This document shows, one piece after another, positions 26,079 to 36,265 of a stretch of 64,000 nucleotides of DNA. A model generated the notes under the pieces. The model saw nothing but the letters and a program-made list of their open reading frames with translations. It ran no database searches and had not been told where the DNA came from. The DNA comes from Pseudomonas fluorescens. GTDB lineage: Bacteria > Pseudomonadota > Gammaproteobacteria > Pseudomonadales > Pseudomonadaceae. The position numbers were made by a program, and so were the translations under genes. The stretch spans positions 1,915,501 through 1,979,500 of the forward strand of contig NZ_CP012830.1 of the NCBI RefSeq assembly GCF_001307155.1, written 5' to 3'. Within the stretch, counting starts at the first letter, position 1; every line of letters begins with the position of its first letter.

Positions 26079-27061
26079 GCAGGGTTGCTGGCTTGCGGAC
26101 GGGGCGCGTAGGCGAAGACGTCAGCGCGCATCTGGTGCGCGTCCATCCCGGCGTTGACCAAGGCATCCAGCGTGCCGTAAACCATCGCCGGCGAACCGCT
26201 GGCGTACACATGCAGGGACTTCAGGTCGGGGAAATCCTCGCAAACCGCCTCGTGCAGCATGCCGCAACGCCCTTCCCAACCGCACAGATCGCTGACGACC
26301 TTGTGCAGGAACAGGTTGGGCAGCTTCAGCCATTCATCCCAATGTTCGATCTGATAGAAGTCTTCCGGCCGCCGCACGCCCCAATACAGGTGTACCGGAT
26401 GCTTGAAGCCCTTGGCCCGGCAATGCTCGATCAGGCTGTGGATCTGCCCCATGCCGGTACCCGCCGCCATCAACACCAGCGGACAGTCAGGCAACTCGGC
26501 CAGATGCGTATCGCCGAAGGGCATTTCAATGCGCACCATGCGATTGCGCTGCAACTGCTCGATCAGGCTGAGCGCACTGGCTTCGCGCGCCAGCACATGC
26601 AGTTCCAGATCTCGTCCTGAATGCGGCGCAGAGGCCAGCGAGAAGGCGGATTTCTCGCCATTCTCGCGCTCGATCAGCAGGTACTGCCCGGCGTGATAGC
26701 GCGGCGGCTTGCCGGCCGGTGCCCGCAGTCGAACCCGCCAGGTATCACCGCCGACGTCTACGCATTCAGTGACCTGACACGACAGGCTGCGCACCGGTAG
26801 TTCTCCCAGCGCAAGGACGCCATCCCACAATACGATGCAGTCTTCCAGCGGCTCTGCTATGCAAGTGTAGAACTCACCGTGATCGCGCACATCACCGGTC
26901 TGCTTGATCCGACCTTCGACCAGTAACGCCGCGCAAACGTGGCAGTTACCATTACGGCAGCTTTGCGGGCACTCATAGCCCAAACGCCGCGCCCCATCGA
27001 GAATCCGCTCGCCGGACAGTATCTCAAGCACTGCACCGGACGGCTGCAAGGTTACACGCAT
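26075..27061 (-). CDS. Ferredoxin-NAD(P)H reductase with N-terminal 2Fe-2S domain (CDP-6-deoxyglucoseen reductase-like)
   Basis: A 328-residue flavoprotein. Residues 1-90 form a plant-type 2Fe-2S ferredoxin domain with C35, C40 and C43 in CRNGNCHVC and a fourth Cys near residue 67. The rest is an FAD/NAD(P)H reductase with RYHAGQYLLIER (FAD) and LMAAGTGMGQIHSLI (nucleotide). Homologues beside ubiD in Pseudomonas carry the name CDP-6-deoxy-delta-3,4-glucoseen reductase, but no deoxysugar genes are present. The ATG shares a base with the ubiD stop, so coupled expression is likely. It overlaps the PagP-like gene end by four bases. Confidence 0.9.
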   Translation of the reverse strand: MRVTLQPSGAVLEILSGERILDGARRLGYECPQSCRNGNCHVCAALLVEGRIKQTGDVRDHGEFYTCIAEPLEDCIVLWDGVLALGELPVRSLSCQVTECVDVGGDTWRVRLRAPAGKPPRYHAGQYLLIERENGEKSAFSLASAPHSGRDLELHVLAREASALSLIEQLQRNRMVRIEMPFGDTHLAELPDCPLVLMAAGTGMGQIHSLIEHCRAKGFKHPVHLYWGVRRPEDFYQIEHWDEWLKLPNLFLHKVVSDLCGWEGRCGMLHEAVCEDFPDLKSLHVYASGSPAMVYGTLDALVNAGMDAHQMRADVFAYAPRPQASNPA

Positions 27062-28527
27062 CAATCTATTCCTAATTGATTCCAGATGGCATCGATCCGG
27101 CGTGTTACCGCCTCATCCTTGACGATTACCCGGCCCCACTCGCGGGTGGTTTCGCCGGGCCATTTATGCGTGGCATCGAGCCCCATCTTCGAACCCAGGC
27201 CGGAAATCGGCGAGGCGAAGTCGAGGTAGTCGATCGGCGTGTTATCGATCATCACCGTATCGCGCTTGGGGTCCATGCGCGTGGTGATGGCCCAGATCAC
27301 GTCGTTCCAGTCGCGGGCGTTGATATCGTCGTCAGTGACGATAACGAACTTGGTGTACATGAACTGTCGCAAAAACGACCAGACACCGAGCATTACCCGC
27401 TTGGCATGGCCGGGGTACTGCTTTTTCATGGTCACGATAGCCATGCGGTACGAGCAGCCTTCAGGCGGCAGGTAGAAGTCGGTGATCTCCGGGAACTGCT
27501 TTTGCAGGATCGGCACGAACACTTCATTCAGCGCCACACCGAGAATCGCCGGCTCATCCGGTGGACGGCCGGTGTAGGTGCTGTGGTAGATCGGTTTGAT
27601 GCGGTGCGTGATGCGCTCGACGGTGAACACCGGGAAGCTGTCGACTTCGTTGTAATAGCCGGTGTGGTCGCCGTACGGACCTTCATCGGCCATTTCGCCT
27701 GGATGAATCACACCTTCAAGGATGATCTCGGCGGTGGCCGGCACTTGCAGGTCGTTGCCACGGCACTTCACAAGCTCGGTACGGTTACCGCGCAAGAGGC
27801 CGGCGAAGGCGTACTCGGACAGGCTGTCCGGCACCGGCGTTACCGCGCCGAGAATGGTTGCAGGGTCGGCACCCAATGCCACGGACACCGGGAATGGCTG
27901 GCCCGGATGTTTTTCGCACCACTCGCGATAGTCCAGCGCGCCGCCACGGTGGCTCAACCAGCGCATGATGACTTTGTTGCGGCCAATCACTTGCTGGCGA
28001 TAGATGCCGAGGTTCTGGCGGTCCTTGTTCGGGCCTTTGGTGACCGTCAGGCCCCAGGTAATCAGCGGGCCGACGTCGCCGGGCCAGCAGGTCTGCACTG
28101 GCAGCATTGCCAGGTCGACGTCATCGCCTTCGATGACCACTTCCTGACAGACCGCGTCCTTGACGACTTTCGGCGCCATGGCAATGATTTTGCGGAAGAT
28201 CGGCAGCTTGGACCAGGCATCTTTCAGCCCCTTTGGTGGCTCGGGCTCCTTGAGGAAGGCCAGCAACTTGCCAATCTCGCGTAGTTCGCTGACAGCTTCG
28301 GCGCCCATGCCCAAGGCCACGCGCTCAGGCGTACCGAACAGGTTGCCAAGCACGGGAATGTCATAACCGGTCGGGTTTTCGAACAGCAGCGCCGGGCCCT
28401 TGGCCCGCAAGGTGCGATCGCAGACCTCGGTCATTTCCAGCACTGGGGACACCGGAACCTGGATGCGCTTGAGCTCGCCGCGCTGTTCCAGGCCGCTGAT
28501 AAAGTCGCGCAAGTCGCGATACTGCAT
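27061..28527 (-). CDS. ubiD: 4-hydroxy-3-polyprenylbenzoate decarboxylase
   Basis: A 488-residue prenylated-FMN decarboxylase of ubiquinone synthesis. N-terminal [22 protein letters not shown] and the central [24 protein letters not shown] block are UbiD signatures, and the acid/base residues lie in [11 protein letters not shown]. It removes the ring carboxyl group of 3-polyprenyl-4-hydroxybenzoate and needs prFMN made by UbiX, which is not in this window. GAGG precedes the ATG. It lies downstream of rho and is separated from it by a terminator. Confidence 0.96.
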   Translation of the reverse strand: MQYRDLRDFISGLEQRGELKRIQVPVSPVLEMTEVCDRTLRAKGPALLFENPTGYDIPVLGNLFGTPERVALGMGAEAVSELREIGKLLAFLKEPEPPKGLKDAWSKLPIFRKIIAMAPKVVKDAVCQEVVIEGDDVDLAMLPVQTCWPGDVGPLITWGLTVTKGPNKDRQNLGIYRQQVIGRNKVIMRWLSHRGGALDYREWCEKHPGQPFPVSVALGADPATILGAVTPVPDSLSEYAFAGLLRGNRTELVKCRGNDLQVPATAEIILEGVIHPGEMADEGPYGDHTGYYNEVDSFPVFTVERITHRIKPIYHSTYTGRPPDEPAILGVALNEVFVPILQKQFPEITDFYLPPEGCSYRMAIVTMKKQYPGHAKRVMLGVWSFLRQFMYTKFVIVTDDDINARDWNDVIWAITTRMDPKRDTVMIDNTPIDYLDFASPISGLGSKMGLDATHKWPGETTREWGRVIVKDEAVTRRIDAIWNQLGID

Positions 28528-28628
28528 GCGTTAGCCTCGTTTTGGCCATGGCGTTCGGGGGCATGAGTTTAGCCTCGAACCCACCCGTTCAGAAGAGTGA
28601 CCAGGCAAATCATCAAAGGTCAGATAGC

Positions 28629-28653
28629 AAAAAGCCGGGTTTCCCCGGCTTTT
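28629..28653 (-). terminator. Rho-independent terminator of the rho gene
   Basis: AAAAAGCCGGGTTTCCCCGGCTTTT is a G+C-rich 7-bp stem flanked by A and T runs, 16 bases past the rho stop and upstream of ubiD on the same strand. Confidence 0.8.
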
Positions 28654-28668
28654 GCTGGCCTGATCGAC

Positions 28669-29928
28669 TTACTTGCGTTTCATCGACAGGAAGAACTCAT
28701 CGTTGGTCTTGGTCTGTTTCAGCTTGTCGACCAGGAACTCGATGGCAGACACTTCATCCATAGGATGCAGCAGCTTGCGCAGGATCCACATGCGCTGCAG
28801 CTCGTCGTCGGCAGTCAGCAACTCTTCGCGGCGGGTGCCGGAGCGGTTGATGTTGATCGCCGGGAAGACGCGCTTTTCAGCGATCTTGCGATCCAGAGGC
28901 AGTTCCATGTTGCCGGTGCCCTTGAATTCTTCGTAGATCACTTCGTCCATCTTCGAGCCGGTTTCAACCAGCGCGGTAGCGATGATGGTCAGCGAGCCGC
29001 CTTCTTCGATGTTCCGTGCGGCACCGAAGAAACGCTTTGGTTTCTCCAGGGCGTGGGCATCGACACCACCGGTGAGGACCTTGCCGGAGCTCGGGATCAC
29101 AGTGTTGTAGGCACGTGCCAGACGGGTGATGGAGTCGAGCAGGATGACCACGTCTTTCTTGTGTTCAACCAGGCGCTTGGCCTTCTCGATCACCATTTCG
29201 GCAACCTGCACGTGGCGGGTTGGCGGCTCGTCGAACGTCGAGGCAACCACTTCGCCGCGCACGGTGCGCTGCATTTCGGTTACTTCTTCCGGACGTTCGT
29301 CGATCAGCAGCACGATCAGATGAACTTCAGGGTTGTTACGCGCGATGTTGGCAGCGATGTTCTGCAGCATGATCGTCTTGCCCGCTTTTGGCGGAGCAAC
29401 GATCAGACCGCGCTGGCCTTTACCGATCGGGGCGCACAGGTCGATGACACGACCGGTGAGGTCTTCGGTGGAACCGTTACCGGCTTCCATCTTCATGCGC
29501 ACGGTCGGGAACAGCGGGGTCAGGTTCTCGAAGAGAATCTTGTTTTTCGCGTTCTCGGGACGATCGTAGTTGATCGTGTCGACCTTGAGCAGTGCGAAAT
29601 AACGCTCGCCTTCCTTTGGAGGACGGATCTTGCCAACGATGGTGTCACCGGTGCGCAAGTTGAAGCGACGGATCTGGCTCGGCGAGACGTAGATATCGTC
29701 TGGGCCGGCAAGATAGGAGGCGTCTGCAGAGCGGAGAAAGCCGAAGCCGTCCTGGAGAATCTCCAGCACGCCATCACCGGAGATTTCCTCGCCGCTTTTC
29801 GCGTGCTTTTTCAGCAAGGAGAAAATCACATCCTGCTTGCGCGAACGGGCCATATTTTCTATGCCCATCTGTTCGGCCAATTCGAGCAGTTCGGTAATCG
29901 GCTTTTGCTTGAGTTCAGTCAGATTCAT
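28669..29928 (-). CDS. rho: Transcription termination factor Rho
   Basis: A 419-residue hexameric RNA helicase. The N-terminus [20 protein letters not shown] and RNA-binding domain (GFGFLRS) are followed by the ATPase core with Walker A APPKAGKT, Walker [16 protein letters not shown], and Q- and R-loops. Length equals that of E. coli Rho. The Shine-Dalgarno is weak and the 5' leader is long and structured, consistent with the known autoregulation of rho. It lies downstream of trxA in the conserved trxA-rho order. Confidence 0.98.
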   Translation of the reverse strand: MNLTELKQKPITELLELAEQMGIENMARSRKQDVIFSLLKKHAKSGEEISGDGVLEILQDGFGFLRSADASYLAGPDDIYVSPSQIRRFNLRTGDTIVGKIRPPKEGERYFALLKVDTINYDRPENAKNKILFENLTPLFPTVRMKMEAGNGSTEDLTGRVIDLCAPIGKGQRGLIVAPPKAGKTIMLQNIAANIARNNPEVHLIVLLIDERPEEVTEMQRTVRGEVVASTFDEPPTRHVQVAEMVIEKAKRLVEHKKDVVILLDSITRLARAYNTVIPSSGKVLTGGVDAHALEKPKRFFGAARNIEEGGSLTIIATALVETGSKMDEVIYEEFKGTGNMELPLDRKIAEKRVFPAININRSGTRREELLTADDELQRMWILRKLLHPMDEVSAIEFLVDKLKQTKTNDEFFLSMKRK

Positions 29929-30110
29929 ATAGGAATGACGTAATCATTTATGGAGGGGGGGAAATTAAGCTTTTGGCTTAATGAGGCCGCGCCGCAGAGA
30001 AGGCGACAGGATCGCGTACTTATTCGAAAAGGAGAGCGTCGGCGACGGCTTGCAGGGGGCGCTGGAGAAACCAGTGCGGGGCCGAATGTAACACCTGAGT
30101 TTCGGAGCGT
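29929..30110 (-). promoter_or_regulatory. Structured leader of rho (candidate Pseudomon-Rho RNA)
   Basis: About 180 bases separate rho from the trxA terminator. A hairpin ATTAAGC/GCTTAAT (29964-29982) and a C-run lie near the weak ribosome site. The Pseudomon-Rho motif is a published conserved RNA upstream of rho in this genus, and this position fits, but I could not align it to the motif. Confidence 0.45.
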
Positions 30111-30126
30111 CTAGCCCTGAATAACG

Positions 30127-30155
30127 AAAAAGCCCCGCTATTTGCGGGGCTTTTT
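30127..30155 (-). terminator. Rho-independent terminator of trxA
   Basis: AAAAAGCCCCGC, loop TATTT, then GCGGGGCTTTTT make a strong 7-bp G+C stem with U tracts on either side, 22 bases past the trxA stop. Confidence 0.85.
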
Positions 30156-30176
30156 GGATGACGCTTGCAACAACGC

Positions 30177-30506
30177 TTAAATGTTGGCGTCGAGGAAGGC
30201 AGCCAGTTGCGACTTCGACAGCGCGCCGACCTTGGTCGCTTCGACGTTGCCGTTCTTGAACAGCATCAGGGTCGGGATACCACGTACTCCGTGCTTGGCC
30301 GGGGTTTCCTGGTTTTCGTCGATGTTCAGCTTGGCAACGGTCAGCTTACCTTTGTAGGTTTCAGCGATTTCGTCCAGAACCGGAGCGATCATCTTGCATG
30401 GGCCACACCACTCAGCCCAGTAGTCGACCAGTACAGCACCTTCGGCCTTGAGTACGTCAGCTTCGAAGCTAGCGTCGCTAACGTGTTTGATAAGATCGCT
30501 GCTCAT
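30177..30506 (-). CDS. trxA: Thioredoxin 1
   Basis: A 109-residue thioredoxin with the redox motif WCGPC (Cys34 and Cys37) and the cis-proline loop RGIPTLMLF. It reduces cytosolic disulfides using thioredoxin reductase. CTGGAGA precedes the ATG. It has its own terminator and stands before rho, the usual gammaproteobacterial order. Confidence 0.98.
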   Translation of the reverse strand: MSSDLIKHVSDASFEADVLKAEGAVLVDYWAEWCGPCKMIAPVLDEIAETYKGKLTVAKLNIDENQETPAKHGVRGIPTLMLFKNGNVEATKVGALSKSQLAAFLDANI

Positions 30507-30626
30507 GGAAGTCTCCAGGTTGTAAGCAAAAAAACGTGGCCCATCATAGCCGCCCTTCCCTCGTTCAGGAAGCCGCAGATGATTGAGTCTCGCTATGGTG
30601 GTGCATGAGTTTGGGTATAGCTCAAG

Positions 30627-31331
30627 TCACGCCGTGGCGGGGGTCACGAAGGAGATTCCAGTGCGCAGGGCCGCGTTGCGCACATGCTCCTGCATAGCCT
30701 TCTGCGCGGCCCCCGAAGCCCGGCGGGCCAGCGCCCGGAGGATCTTGCGGTGTTCCTGCCAGGTTTCCATGGCCCGTTCGGCCCGGATAAACGGTAGTTT
30801 CTGGCTCTCCAGAAAGAGCTCGGCACTCGCCGTCAGAATGCTCAACATCGCCTGATTGCCACTGGCCAGCAGGATTCGCCGATGAAATTCGAAGTCCAGC
30901 CGCGCCGCCGCGTTGAAGTCCCCGGCACGCAACTCGTCGCGCATCGCGGCGACGTTATCCTCAAGGGCATCGAGCTCATCGGCGCTCAATGTCACCGCCG
31001 CCAACCCCGCCGCAAAACCTTCTAGCGCATAGCGCAGCTGAAAGATATCCACAGGCGAGGCTTGAGCCGCGAACGGCCAACTGACTCCCGATACCGCCGG
31101 GGATGGCTCGACTGCCTGAACAAAAACCCCTTTACCGGGCTGCACGCTGATCACTCCCAAGGCACTCAAGGATGACAACGCCTCACGCAACGACGCCCGA
31201 CTCACGCCCAGTTGCAGTGCCAGGTCGCGCTGCGAAGGCAGCACGTCCCCCGGCCCGAAACCCTGTTCGGCAATCAGTTTACGGATGGCATGCAGCGCCA
31301 CTTCAGGTACGGCGCGGGAGATCGAATTCAT
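30627..31331 (-). CDS. GntR-family transcriptional regulator, FadR subfamily
   Basis: A 234-residue repressor-type protein. The N-terminal winged helix reads PSQRDLALQLGVSRASLREALSSL (split here by function as helix-turn-helix), followed by GVISVQPGKGVFVQ. The C-terminal all-helical FCD effector domain contains ARLDFEFHRRILLASGNQ with metal/ligand residues. It is divergent from the amino acid ABC operon and probably controls it; a candidate operator lies at 31460-31472. The effector is unknown. Confidence 0.88.
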   Translation of the reverse strand: MNSISRAVPEVALHAIRKLIAEQGFGPGDVLPSQRDLALQLGVSRASLREALSSLSALGVISVQPGKGVFVQAVEPSPAVSGVSWPFAAQASPVDIFQLRYALEGFAAGLAAVTLSADELDALEDNVAAMRDELRAGDFNAAARLDFEFHRRILLASGNQAMLSILTASAELFLESQKLPFIRAERAMETWQEHRKILRALARRASGAAQKAMQEHVRNAALRTGISFVTPATA

Positions 31332-31459
31332 GGTTTTTCAGACGAGCCAAGCCAGTGAGCGGCTAGTTGTAAAGCTAATCGCCGAGTCAGGCAAGTCGTG
31401 CCCCACGGGGGTTCGAGCGCTATGACCAGTGCCCGATCAAGGTGCGAAAAAACCCGCAA

Positions 31460-31472
31460 CTGTTCAGACCAG
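31460..31472. promoter_or_regulatory. Candidate FadR-type operator
   Basis: CTGTTCAGACCAG is a near-perfect dyad (CTGGTC/GACCAG with one change) of the kind bound by FCD-domain GntR regulators. It lies in the 254-base spacer between the regulator and the ABC transporter. Confidence 0.3.
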
Positions 31473-31585
31473 TAAGACCGATCAACGCCAGTAAATCCGT
31501 AGCTTTGCAGGCATTTCGCCGGAGGTTGGCATGGGCTGTGCTCTGTCGATTCGCAGAAATCACTTGCCGAATCCGGAGAATTGCC

Positions 31586-32371
31586 ATGATCCAGCGTTGC
31601 AGCGCCCTGCTCACTGCCCTGTTCGCCAGCCTGATGCTCTGTCAGCTCCCCGCCCATGCCGACGGCCTGGAGGATGTGGTCAAACGCGGCACGCTCAAGG
31701 TCGCCGTGCCTCAGGACTTCCCGCCGTTTGGCTCGGTGGGCCCCGACATGAAACCCCGCGGCCTGGACATCGACACCGCCAAACTGCTGGCCGACCAGCT
31801 CAAGGTCAAACTCGAACTGACGCCGGTCAACAGCACCAACCGCATTCCGTTCCTGACCACCGGCAAGGTCGACCTGGTGATCTCCAGCCTCGGCAAAAAT
31901 CCTGAGCGCGAGAAGGTCATCGACTTCTCCCGTGCCTATGCGCCCTTCTATCTCGCGGTGTTCGGCCCGCCAGACGTCGCCATCAACGGCCTGGATGACC
32001 TCAAGGGTAAAACCGTCAGCGTCACCCGTGGCGCCATCGAAGACATCGAGTTGACTGCCGTGGCCCCGCAAGGCGTGACCATCAAGCGCTTCGAAGACAA
32101 CAACTCGACCGTCGCCGCTTACCTCGCAGGGCAAGTCGATCTGATCGCCAGCGGCAACGTGGTGATGGTGACCATCAGCGAGCGCAACCCGAAACGCATT
32201 CCGGCGCTGAAACTGAAGCTCAAGGATTCGCCGGTCTACGTCGGCGTGAACAAGAACGAGCCGGCGCTGCTAGACAAGGTCAACCAGATCCTCGCCACGG
32301 CCAGGACCGACGGCAGCCTCGAGAAAAATGCCCAAACCTGGCTCAAGCAGCCGCTGCCGGCCGATCTCTGA
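31586..32371 (+). CDS. Polar amino acid ABC transporter, periplasmic binding protein
   Basis: A 261-residue family 3 solute-binding protein with a signal peptide (cleavage after AHA, residue 25). The mature part starts near a GTLKVAVPQDFPPFG motif typical of amino acid binders, and the middle has LDIDTAKLLADQL. It is followed by two permeases and an ATPase in a complete PAAT-family operon. The amino acid bound is not predictable from the motif. The start was set at MIQRCSALL because upstream residues do not form a signal peptide. Confidence 0.92.
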   Translation: MIQRCSALLTALFASLMLCQLPAHADGLEDVVKRGTLKVAVPQDFPPFGSVGPDMKPRGLDIDTAKLLADQLKVKLELTPVNSTNRIPFLTTGKVDLVISSLGKNPEREKVIDFSRAYAPFYLAVFGPPDVAINGLDDLKGKTVSVTRGAIEDIELTAVAPQGVTIKRFEDNNSTVAAYLAGQVDLIASGNVVMVTISERNPKRIPALKLKLKDSPVYVGVNKNEPALLDKVNQILATARTDGSLEKNAQTWLKQPLPADL

Positions 32372-32405
32372 TCGTCGCGACGGCGCTTAATCGAGGAAAC
32401 TGTCC

Positions 32406-33074
32406 ATGGCCTATCAGTTCGACTTTTTACCGGTGGTGCACAACACCGACCTGCTGCTGCGCGGTGCGCTGTTCACCCTTGAGCTGACGGCCATCGGCGC
32501 ACTGCTCGGGGTGAGCCTGGGGATTGTCGGCGCGGTGGTGCGGGCGTGGAACATCCGTCCGTTTGCCGGGATTTTCGGGGTTTACGTCGAGTTGATCCGC
32601 AACACACCGTTTCTGGTGCAACTGTTCTTCATTTTCTTCGGCTTGCCGTCGCTGGGCCTGCAAATCTCCGAATGGCAGGCGGCGGTGCTGGCGATGGTGA
32701 TCAACCTCGGCGCCTATTCGACGGAAATCATTCGCGCGGGCATTCAAGCGATTCCGCGTGGCCAGCTGGAAGCTGCGGCGGCGTTGGCGATGAGCCGCTT
32801 CGAAGCGTTCCGCCATGTGGTGCTGCTGCCGGCGCTGAGCAAGGTCTGGCCGGCCCTGAGCAGCCAGATCATCATCGTCATGCTCGGTTCGGCGGTGTGC
32901 TCGCAGATCGCCACGGAAGAACTGAGCTTTGCCGCCAACTTCATTCAGTCGCGCAATTTCCGCGCCTTCGAAACCTACGCCCTGACCACGCTGGTCTACC
33001 TGTGCATGGCCTTGTTGATCCGCCAGCTACTGAACTGGATTGGGCGACGCTACATTTCGAGGAACGGCCAATGA
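32406..33074 (+). CDS. Amino acid ABC transporter permease 1
   Basis: A 222-residue inner-membrane permease of the HisMQ type. It has about five hydrophobic segments, an N-terminal ELTAIGALLGVSLG segment and an EAA loop EAAAALAMSRFEAFRHVVLP that docks the ATPase. It ends in an ATGA overlap with the second permease, so the two subunits are translated together and probably form the heterodimeric channel. Confidence 0.92.
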   Translation: MAYQFDFLPVVHNTDLLLRGALFTLELTAIGALLGVSLGIVGAVVRAWNIRPFAGIFGVYVELIRNTPFLVQLFFIFFGLPSLGLQISEWQAAVLAMVINLGAYSTEIIRAGIQAIPRGQLEAAAALAMSRFEAFRHVVLLPALSKVWPALSSQIIIVMLGSAVCSQIATEELSFAANFIQSRNFRAFETYALTTLVYLCMALLIRQLLNWIGRRYISRNGQ

Positions 33075-33721
33075 ACGATTTCACCTTCTGGGACATCGTC
33101 CGCAACCTGCTCACCGGCCTGCAATGGACCCTGGCACTGTCGCTGGTGGCGTTTATCGGGGGCGGGCTGATCGGCTTGCTGATCATGACCCTGCGTATCT
33201 CGAAAAACGCCCTGCCACGAGGTTTCGCCCGCACCTACATCGAACTGTTCCAGGGCACACCGCTGTTGATGCAGCTGTTTCTGGTGTTTTTCGGCGTAGC
33301 GCTGCTGGGGATCGAGATTTCGCCGTGGCTGGCGGCGGCGATTGCCTTGACGCTGTTTACCAGCGCTTACCTGGCGGAGATCTGGCGCGGCTGCGTCGAT
33401 TCGATCGCCAACGGTCAGTGGGAAGCGTCGGCAAGCCTGGCGCTCAATCCCTTTGAACAGCTGCGCCACGTGATCCTGCCGCAAGCCCTGCGCATTGCCG
33501 TGGCACCGACCGTGGGCTTCTCGGTGCAGGTGGTCAAGGGCACGGCGGTGACCTCGATCATCGGCTTCACCGAACTCACCAAAACCGGCGGCATGCTCGC
33601 CAATGCAACCTTCGAACCCTTCATGGTCTACGGCCTCGTGGCGCTCGGTTACTTCCTGCTCTGCTACCCGTTGTCCCTCAGTGCCCGCTACCTGGAAAGG
33701 AGACTGCATGCCTCTGCTTAG
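33071..33721 (+). CDS. Amino acid ABC transporter permease 2
   Basis: A 216-residue HisMQ-type permease beginning MNDFTFWDIV, with the EAA loop EASASLALNPFEQLRHVILP. The start overlaps the first permease by four bases, and the end overlaps the ATPase start by 14 bases, showing tight translational coupling. It pairs with permease 1. Confidence 0.92.
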   Translation: MNDFTFWDIVRNLLTGLQWTLALSLVAFIGGGLIGLLIMTLRISKNALPRGFARTYIELFQGTPLLMQLFLVFFGVALLGIEISPWLAAAIALTLFTSAYLAEIWRGCVDSIANGQWEASASLALNPFEQLRHVILPQALRIAVAPTVGFSVQVVKGTAVTSIIGFTELTKTGGMLANATFEPFMVYGLVALGYFLLCYPLSLSARYLERRLHASA

Positions 33722-34445
33722 AATTTCCGCCCTGCATAAATATTACGGCGATCACCATGTGCTCAAAGGCATCGACCTGAGCGTCGACGAAGGCCAGGTG
33801 GTGGCGATCATCGGTCGCAGCGGCTCGGGGAAATCGACCCTGCTGCGCACCTTGAACGGCCTGGAGTCGATCAACGACGGGGTGATCGAAGTCGACGGCG
33901 AATACCTCGACGCCGCCCGCGCCGACCTGCGCAGCCTGCGGCAGAAGGTCGGCATGGTGTTTCAGCAATTCAACCTGTTCCCGCACCTGACGGTGGGCGA
34001 AAACGTCATGCTCGCGCCGCAAGTGGTGCAGAAAGTCTCCAAGACCAAAGCCGCCGGGCTGGCGCGACAGATGCTGGAGCGGGTCGGGCTCGCGGAGAAA
34101 TTCGATGCGTTCCCGGATCGACTGTCCGGCGGCCAGCAACAGCGTGTTGCGATTGCCCGGGCCCTGGCAATGTCGCCGAAAGTGCTGCTGTGCGACGAAA
34201 TCACCTCGGCACTTGATCCCGAGCTGGTCAACGAGGTGCTGAGCGTGGTCCGGCAACTGGCCAGGGACGGAATGACGCTGATCATGGTCACCCACGAAAT
34301 GCGCTTCGCCCGTGAAGTCGGCGACAAACTGGTGTTCATGCACCAAGGCAAGGTGCACGAGGTGGGCGATCCAAAAGTGTTGTTTGCCAACCCGAAGACG
34401 CCAGAGCTGGCGAATTTCATCGGTACCGTTGAGGCAACTGCCTGA
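33708..34445 (+). CDS. Amino acid ABC transporter ATP-binding protein
   Basis: A 245-residue ATPase of the GlnQ/HisP type. Walker A GRSGSGKS is at residues 36-43, the Q-loop is FQQFNLFPH, the signature is LSGGQQQR, and Walker B precedes a H-loop in MVTHEMRFA. It energises the two permeases upstream. AAAGGAGA precedes the ATG inside the permease 2 gene. A family 1 paired REP element follows the stop and may end the operon. Confidence 0.94.
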   Translation: MPLLRISALHKYYGDHHVLKGIDLSVDEGQVVAIIGRSGSGKSTLLRTLNGLESINDGVIEVDGEYLDAARADLRSLRQKVGMVFQQFNLFPHLTVGENVMLAPQVVQKVSKTKAAGLARQMLERVGLAEKFDAFPDRLSGGQQQRVAIARALAMSPKVLLCDEITSALDPELVNEVLSVVRQLARDGMTLIMVTHEMRFAREVGDKLVFMHQGKVHEVGDPKVLFANPKTPELANFIGTVEATA

Positions 34446-34451
34446 AGCCTT

Positions 34452-34582
34452 GTGGCGAGGGAGCTTGCTCCCGCTCGACTGCGCAGCAGTCGTAAGGCCT
34501 GCAGATGCGGTCTGCCTGGTAGAAATCGGGCCCACCATTGAGGACCGCTTCGCGCTCCAGCGGGAGCAAGCTCCCTCGCCAC
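34452..34582. repeat. Paired REP element (REPIN, family 1)
   Basis: Arms GTGGCGAGGGAGCTTGCTCCCGC (34452-34474) and its reverse complement (34560-34582) enclose an inner CGACTGCGCAGCAGTCG palindrome. It lies after the amino acid ABC operon and before ppx. Confidence 0.85.
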
Positions 34583-34703
34583 AGGGGATAGACGCTCGAG
34601 CCACCGAGTTTCGTGCGTCATATCAATGCTTTAATTCGTGCGCGTTGGCGGCAGCGGTTGATCGTGGCAGGATGTCGAGGTTATCGACCGAGACCCCCTC
34701 ACC

Positions 34704-36206
34704 ATGCCTCAATCCCAAGCCAAGAATCTGTCCCTGATCGCCGCTATAGACCTGGGCTCGAACAGCTTTCATATGGTCGTGGCCAAGGCCCTGCACAATG
34801 AAATCCGTATTCTCGAGCGGCTTGGCGAGAAGGTTCAGTTGGCCGCGGGGATCGACGAAGAGCGCCAACTTACCGAAGAATCCATGCAGCGCGGGCTCGA
34901 TTGCCTGAAGCGCTTTGCCCAACTGATCAACGGCATGCCACCGGGCGCCGTGCGGATCGTCGGCACCAACGCCCTGCGTGAGGCGCGCAACCGTGGCGAA
35001 TTCATCCGCCGCGCCGAAGAAATCCTCGGTCACCCGGTAGAAGTCATCTCCGGTCGTGAAGAAGCCCGCCTGATCTACCTTGGCGTCTCCCACACCCTCG
35101 CCGACACACCGGGCAAGCGTCTGGTGGCCGACATCGGCGGTGGCAGTACCGAATTCATCATCGGCCAGCGCTTCGAGCCGCTGCTGCGCGAAAGCCTGCA
35201 AATGGGCTGCGTCAGCTACACCCAGCGCTATTTCCGCGACGGCAAGATCACCCCGGCCCGTTACGCCCAGGCCTATACGGCGGCGCGGCTGGAGATCATG
35301 AGCATCGAGCACGCCCTGCACCGCCTGACCTGGGATGAAGCGATCGGCTCCTCGGGCACCATCCGTGCCATTGGTCTGGCGCTGAAGGCGGGTGGCCACG
35401 GGACTGGCGAGGTCAATGCCGAAGGTCTGTCCTGGCTCAAGCGCAAGCTGATCAAACTCGGTGACGTTGAAAAAATCGATTTCGAAGGCATCAAACCGGA
35501 TCGCCGGGCAATTTTCCCGGCTGGCCTGGCGATTCTCGAAGCGATCTTCGACGCTCTCGAACTGCAACGCATGGATCACTGTGAAGGCGCCCTGCGTGAA
35601 GGCGTGCTCTATGACCTGCTGGGCCGTCATCACCACGAAGACGTCCGCGAGCGCACCCTCAGCTCGCTCATGGAGCGTTACCACGTCGACGTGGGACAGG
35701 CCGACCGCGTCGAACGCAAAGCACTTCACGCATTCGATCAGGTGGCCGACGACTGGGACCTGAATGACGGCGTCTGGCGCGACTTGCTGGGCTGGGCCGC
35801 CAAGGTCCACGAAGTCGGGCTGGATATCGCCCACTATCAATTCCACAAGCACGGCGCCTACCTGATCGAACACTCCGATCTGGCCGGTTTTTCCCGTGAA
35901 GACCAGCTGATGCTGGCGCTGCTGGTACGCGGCCACCGCCGCAACATTCCCAAGGACAGGTTTGCCGAGTTCGGCGATGACGGCATCAAGCTGATTCGCC
36001 TCTGCGTGCTGCTGCGCTTCGCGATTCTGTTCCATCACATCCGCGGCACCCAAAAGATGCCGCAGGTCACCTTGCAGGCCAACGGCGACACCCTGGATGT
36101 GCTGTTCCCGGAGAACTGGCTGGACGAAAACCAGCTGACCCAGGCCGACTTCGCGCTGGAAGCGGAATGGCTGACCCGCGTTAACTTCGTGCTTAACGTT
36201 CGCTGA
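34704..36206 (+). CDS. ppx: Exopolyphosphatase
   Basis: A 500-residue enzyme of the Ppx/GppA family that removes terminal phosphates from polyphosphate. Landmarks are [18 protein letters not shown] (phosphate 1 loop), [11 protein letters not shown] and [11 protein letters not shown] in the two ASKHA domains, and a C-terminal HD-like domain with [10 protein letters not shown] and [13 protein letters not shown]. It converges with ppk1 on a shared terminator. Ppx and Ppk together set polyphosphate levels. Confidence 0.95.
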   Translation: MPQSQAKNLSLIAAIDLGSNSFHMVVAKALHNEIRILERLGEKVQLAAGIDEERQLTEESMQRGLDCLKRFAQLINGMPPGAVRIVGTNALREARNRGEFIRRAEEILGHPVEVISGREEARLIYLGVSHTLADTPGKRLVADIGGGSTEFIIGQRFEPLLRESLQMGCVSYTQRYFRDGKITPARYAQAYTAARLEIMSIEHALHRLTWDEAIGSSGTIRAIGLALKAGGHGTGEVNAEGLSWLKRKLIKLGDVEKIDFEGIKPDRRAIFPAGLAILEAIFDALELQRMDHCEGALREGVLYDLLGRHHHEDVRERTLSSLMERYHVDVGQADRVERKALHAFDQVADDWDLNDGVWRDLLGWAAKVHEVGLDIAHYQFHKHGAYLIEHSDLAGFSREDQLMLALLVRGHRRNIPKDRFAEFGDDGIKLIRLCVLLRFAILFHHIRGTQKMPQVTLQANGDTLDVLFPENWLDENQLTQADFALEAEWLTRVNFVLNVR

Positions 36207-36210
36207 AAAC

Positions 36211-36240
36211 AAAAGGGCGATCCTTACGGATCGCCCTTTT
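36211..36240. terminator. Bidirectional terminator between ppx and ppk1
   Basis: AAAAGGGCGATCC, loop TTAC, then GGATCGCCCTTTT gives a 9-bp G+C-rich stem with A and T tracts on both sides, so it can stop transcripts of both convergent genes. Confidence 0.85.
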
Positions 36241-36265
36241 GCATCATGCTGCTCCCTCTCCTGCG

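Noticed and set aside
34623..36212. A long minus-strand frame across ppx.
   Set aside because: Antisense shadow of a well-conserved exopolyphosphatase gene.
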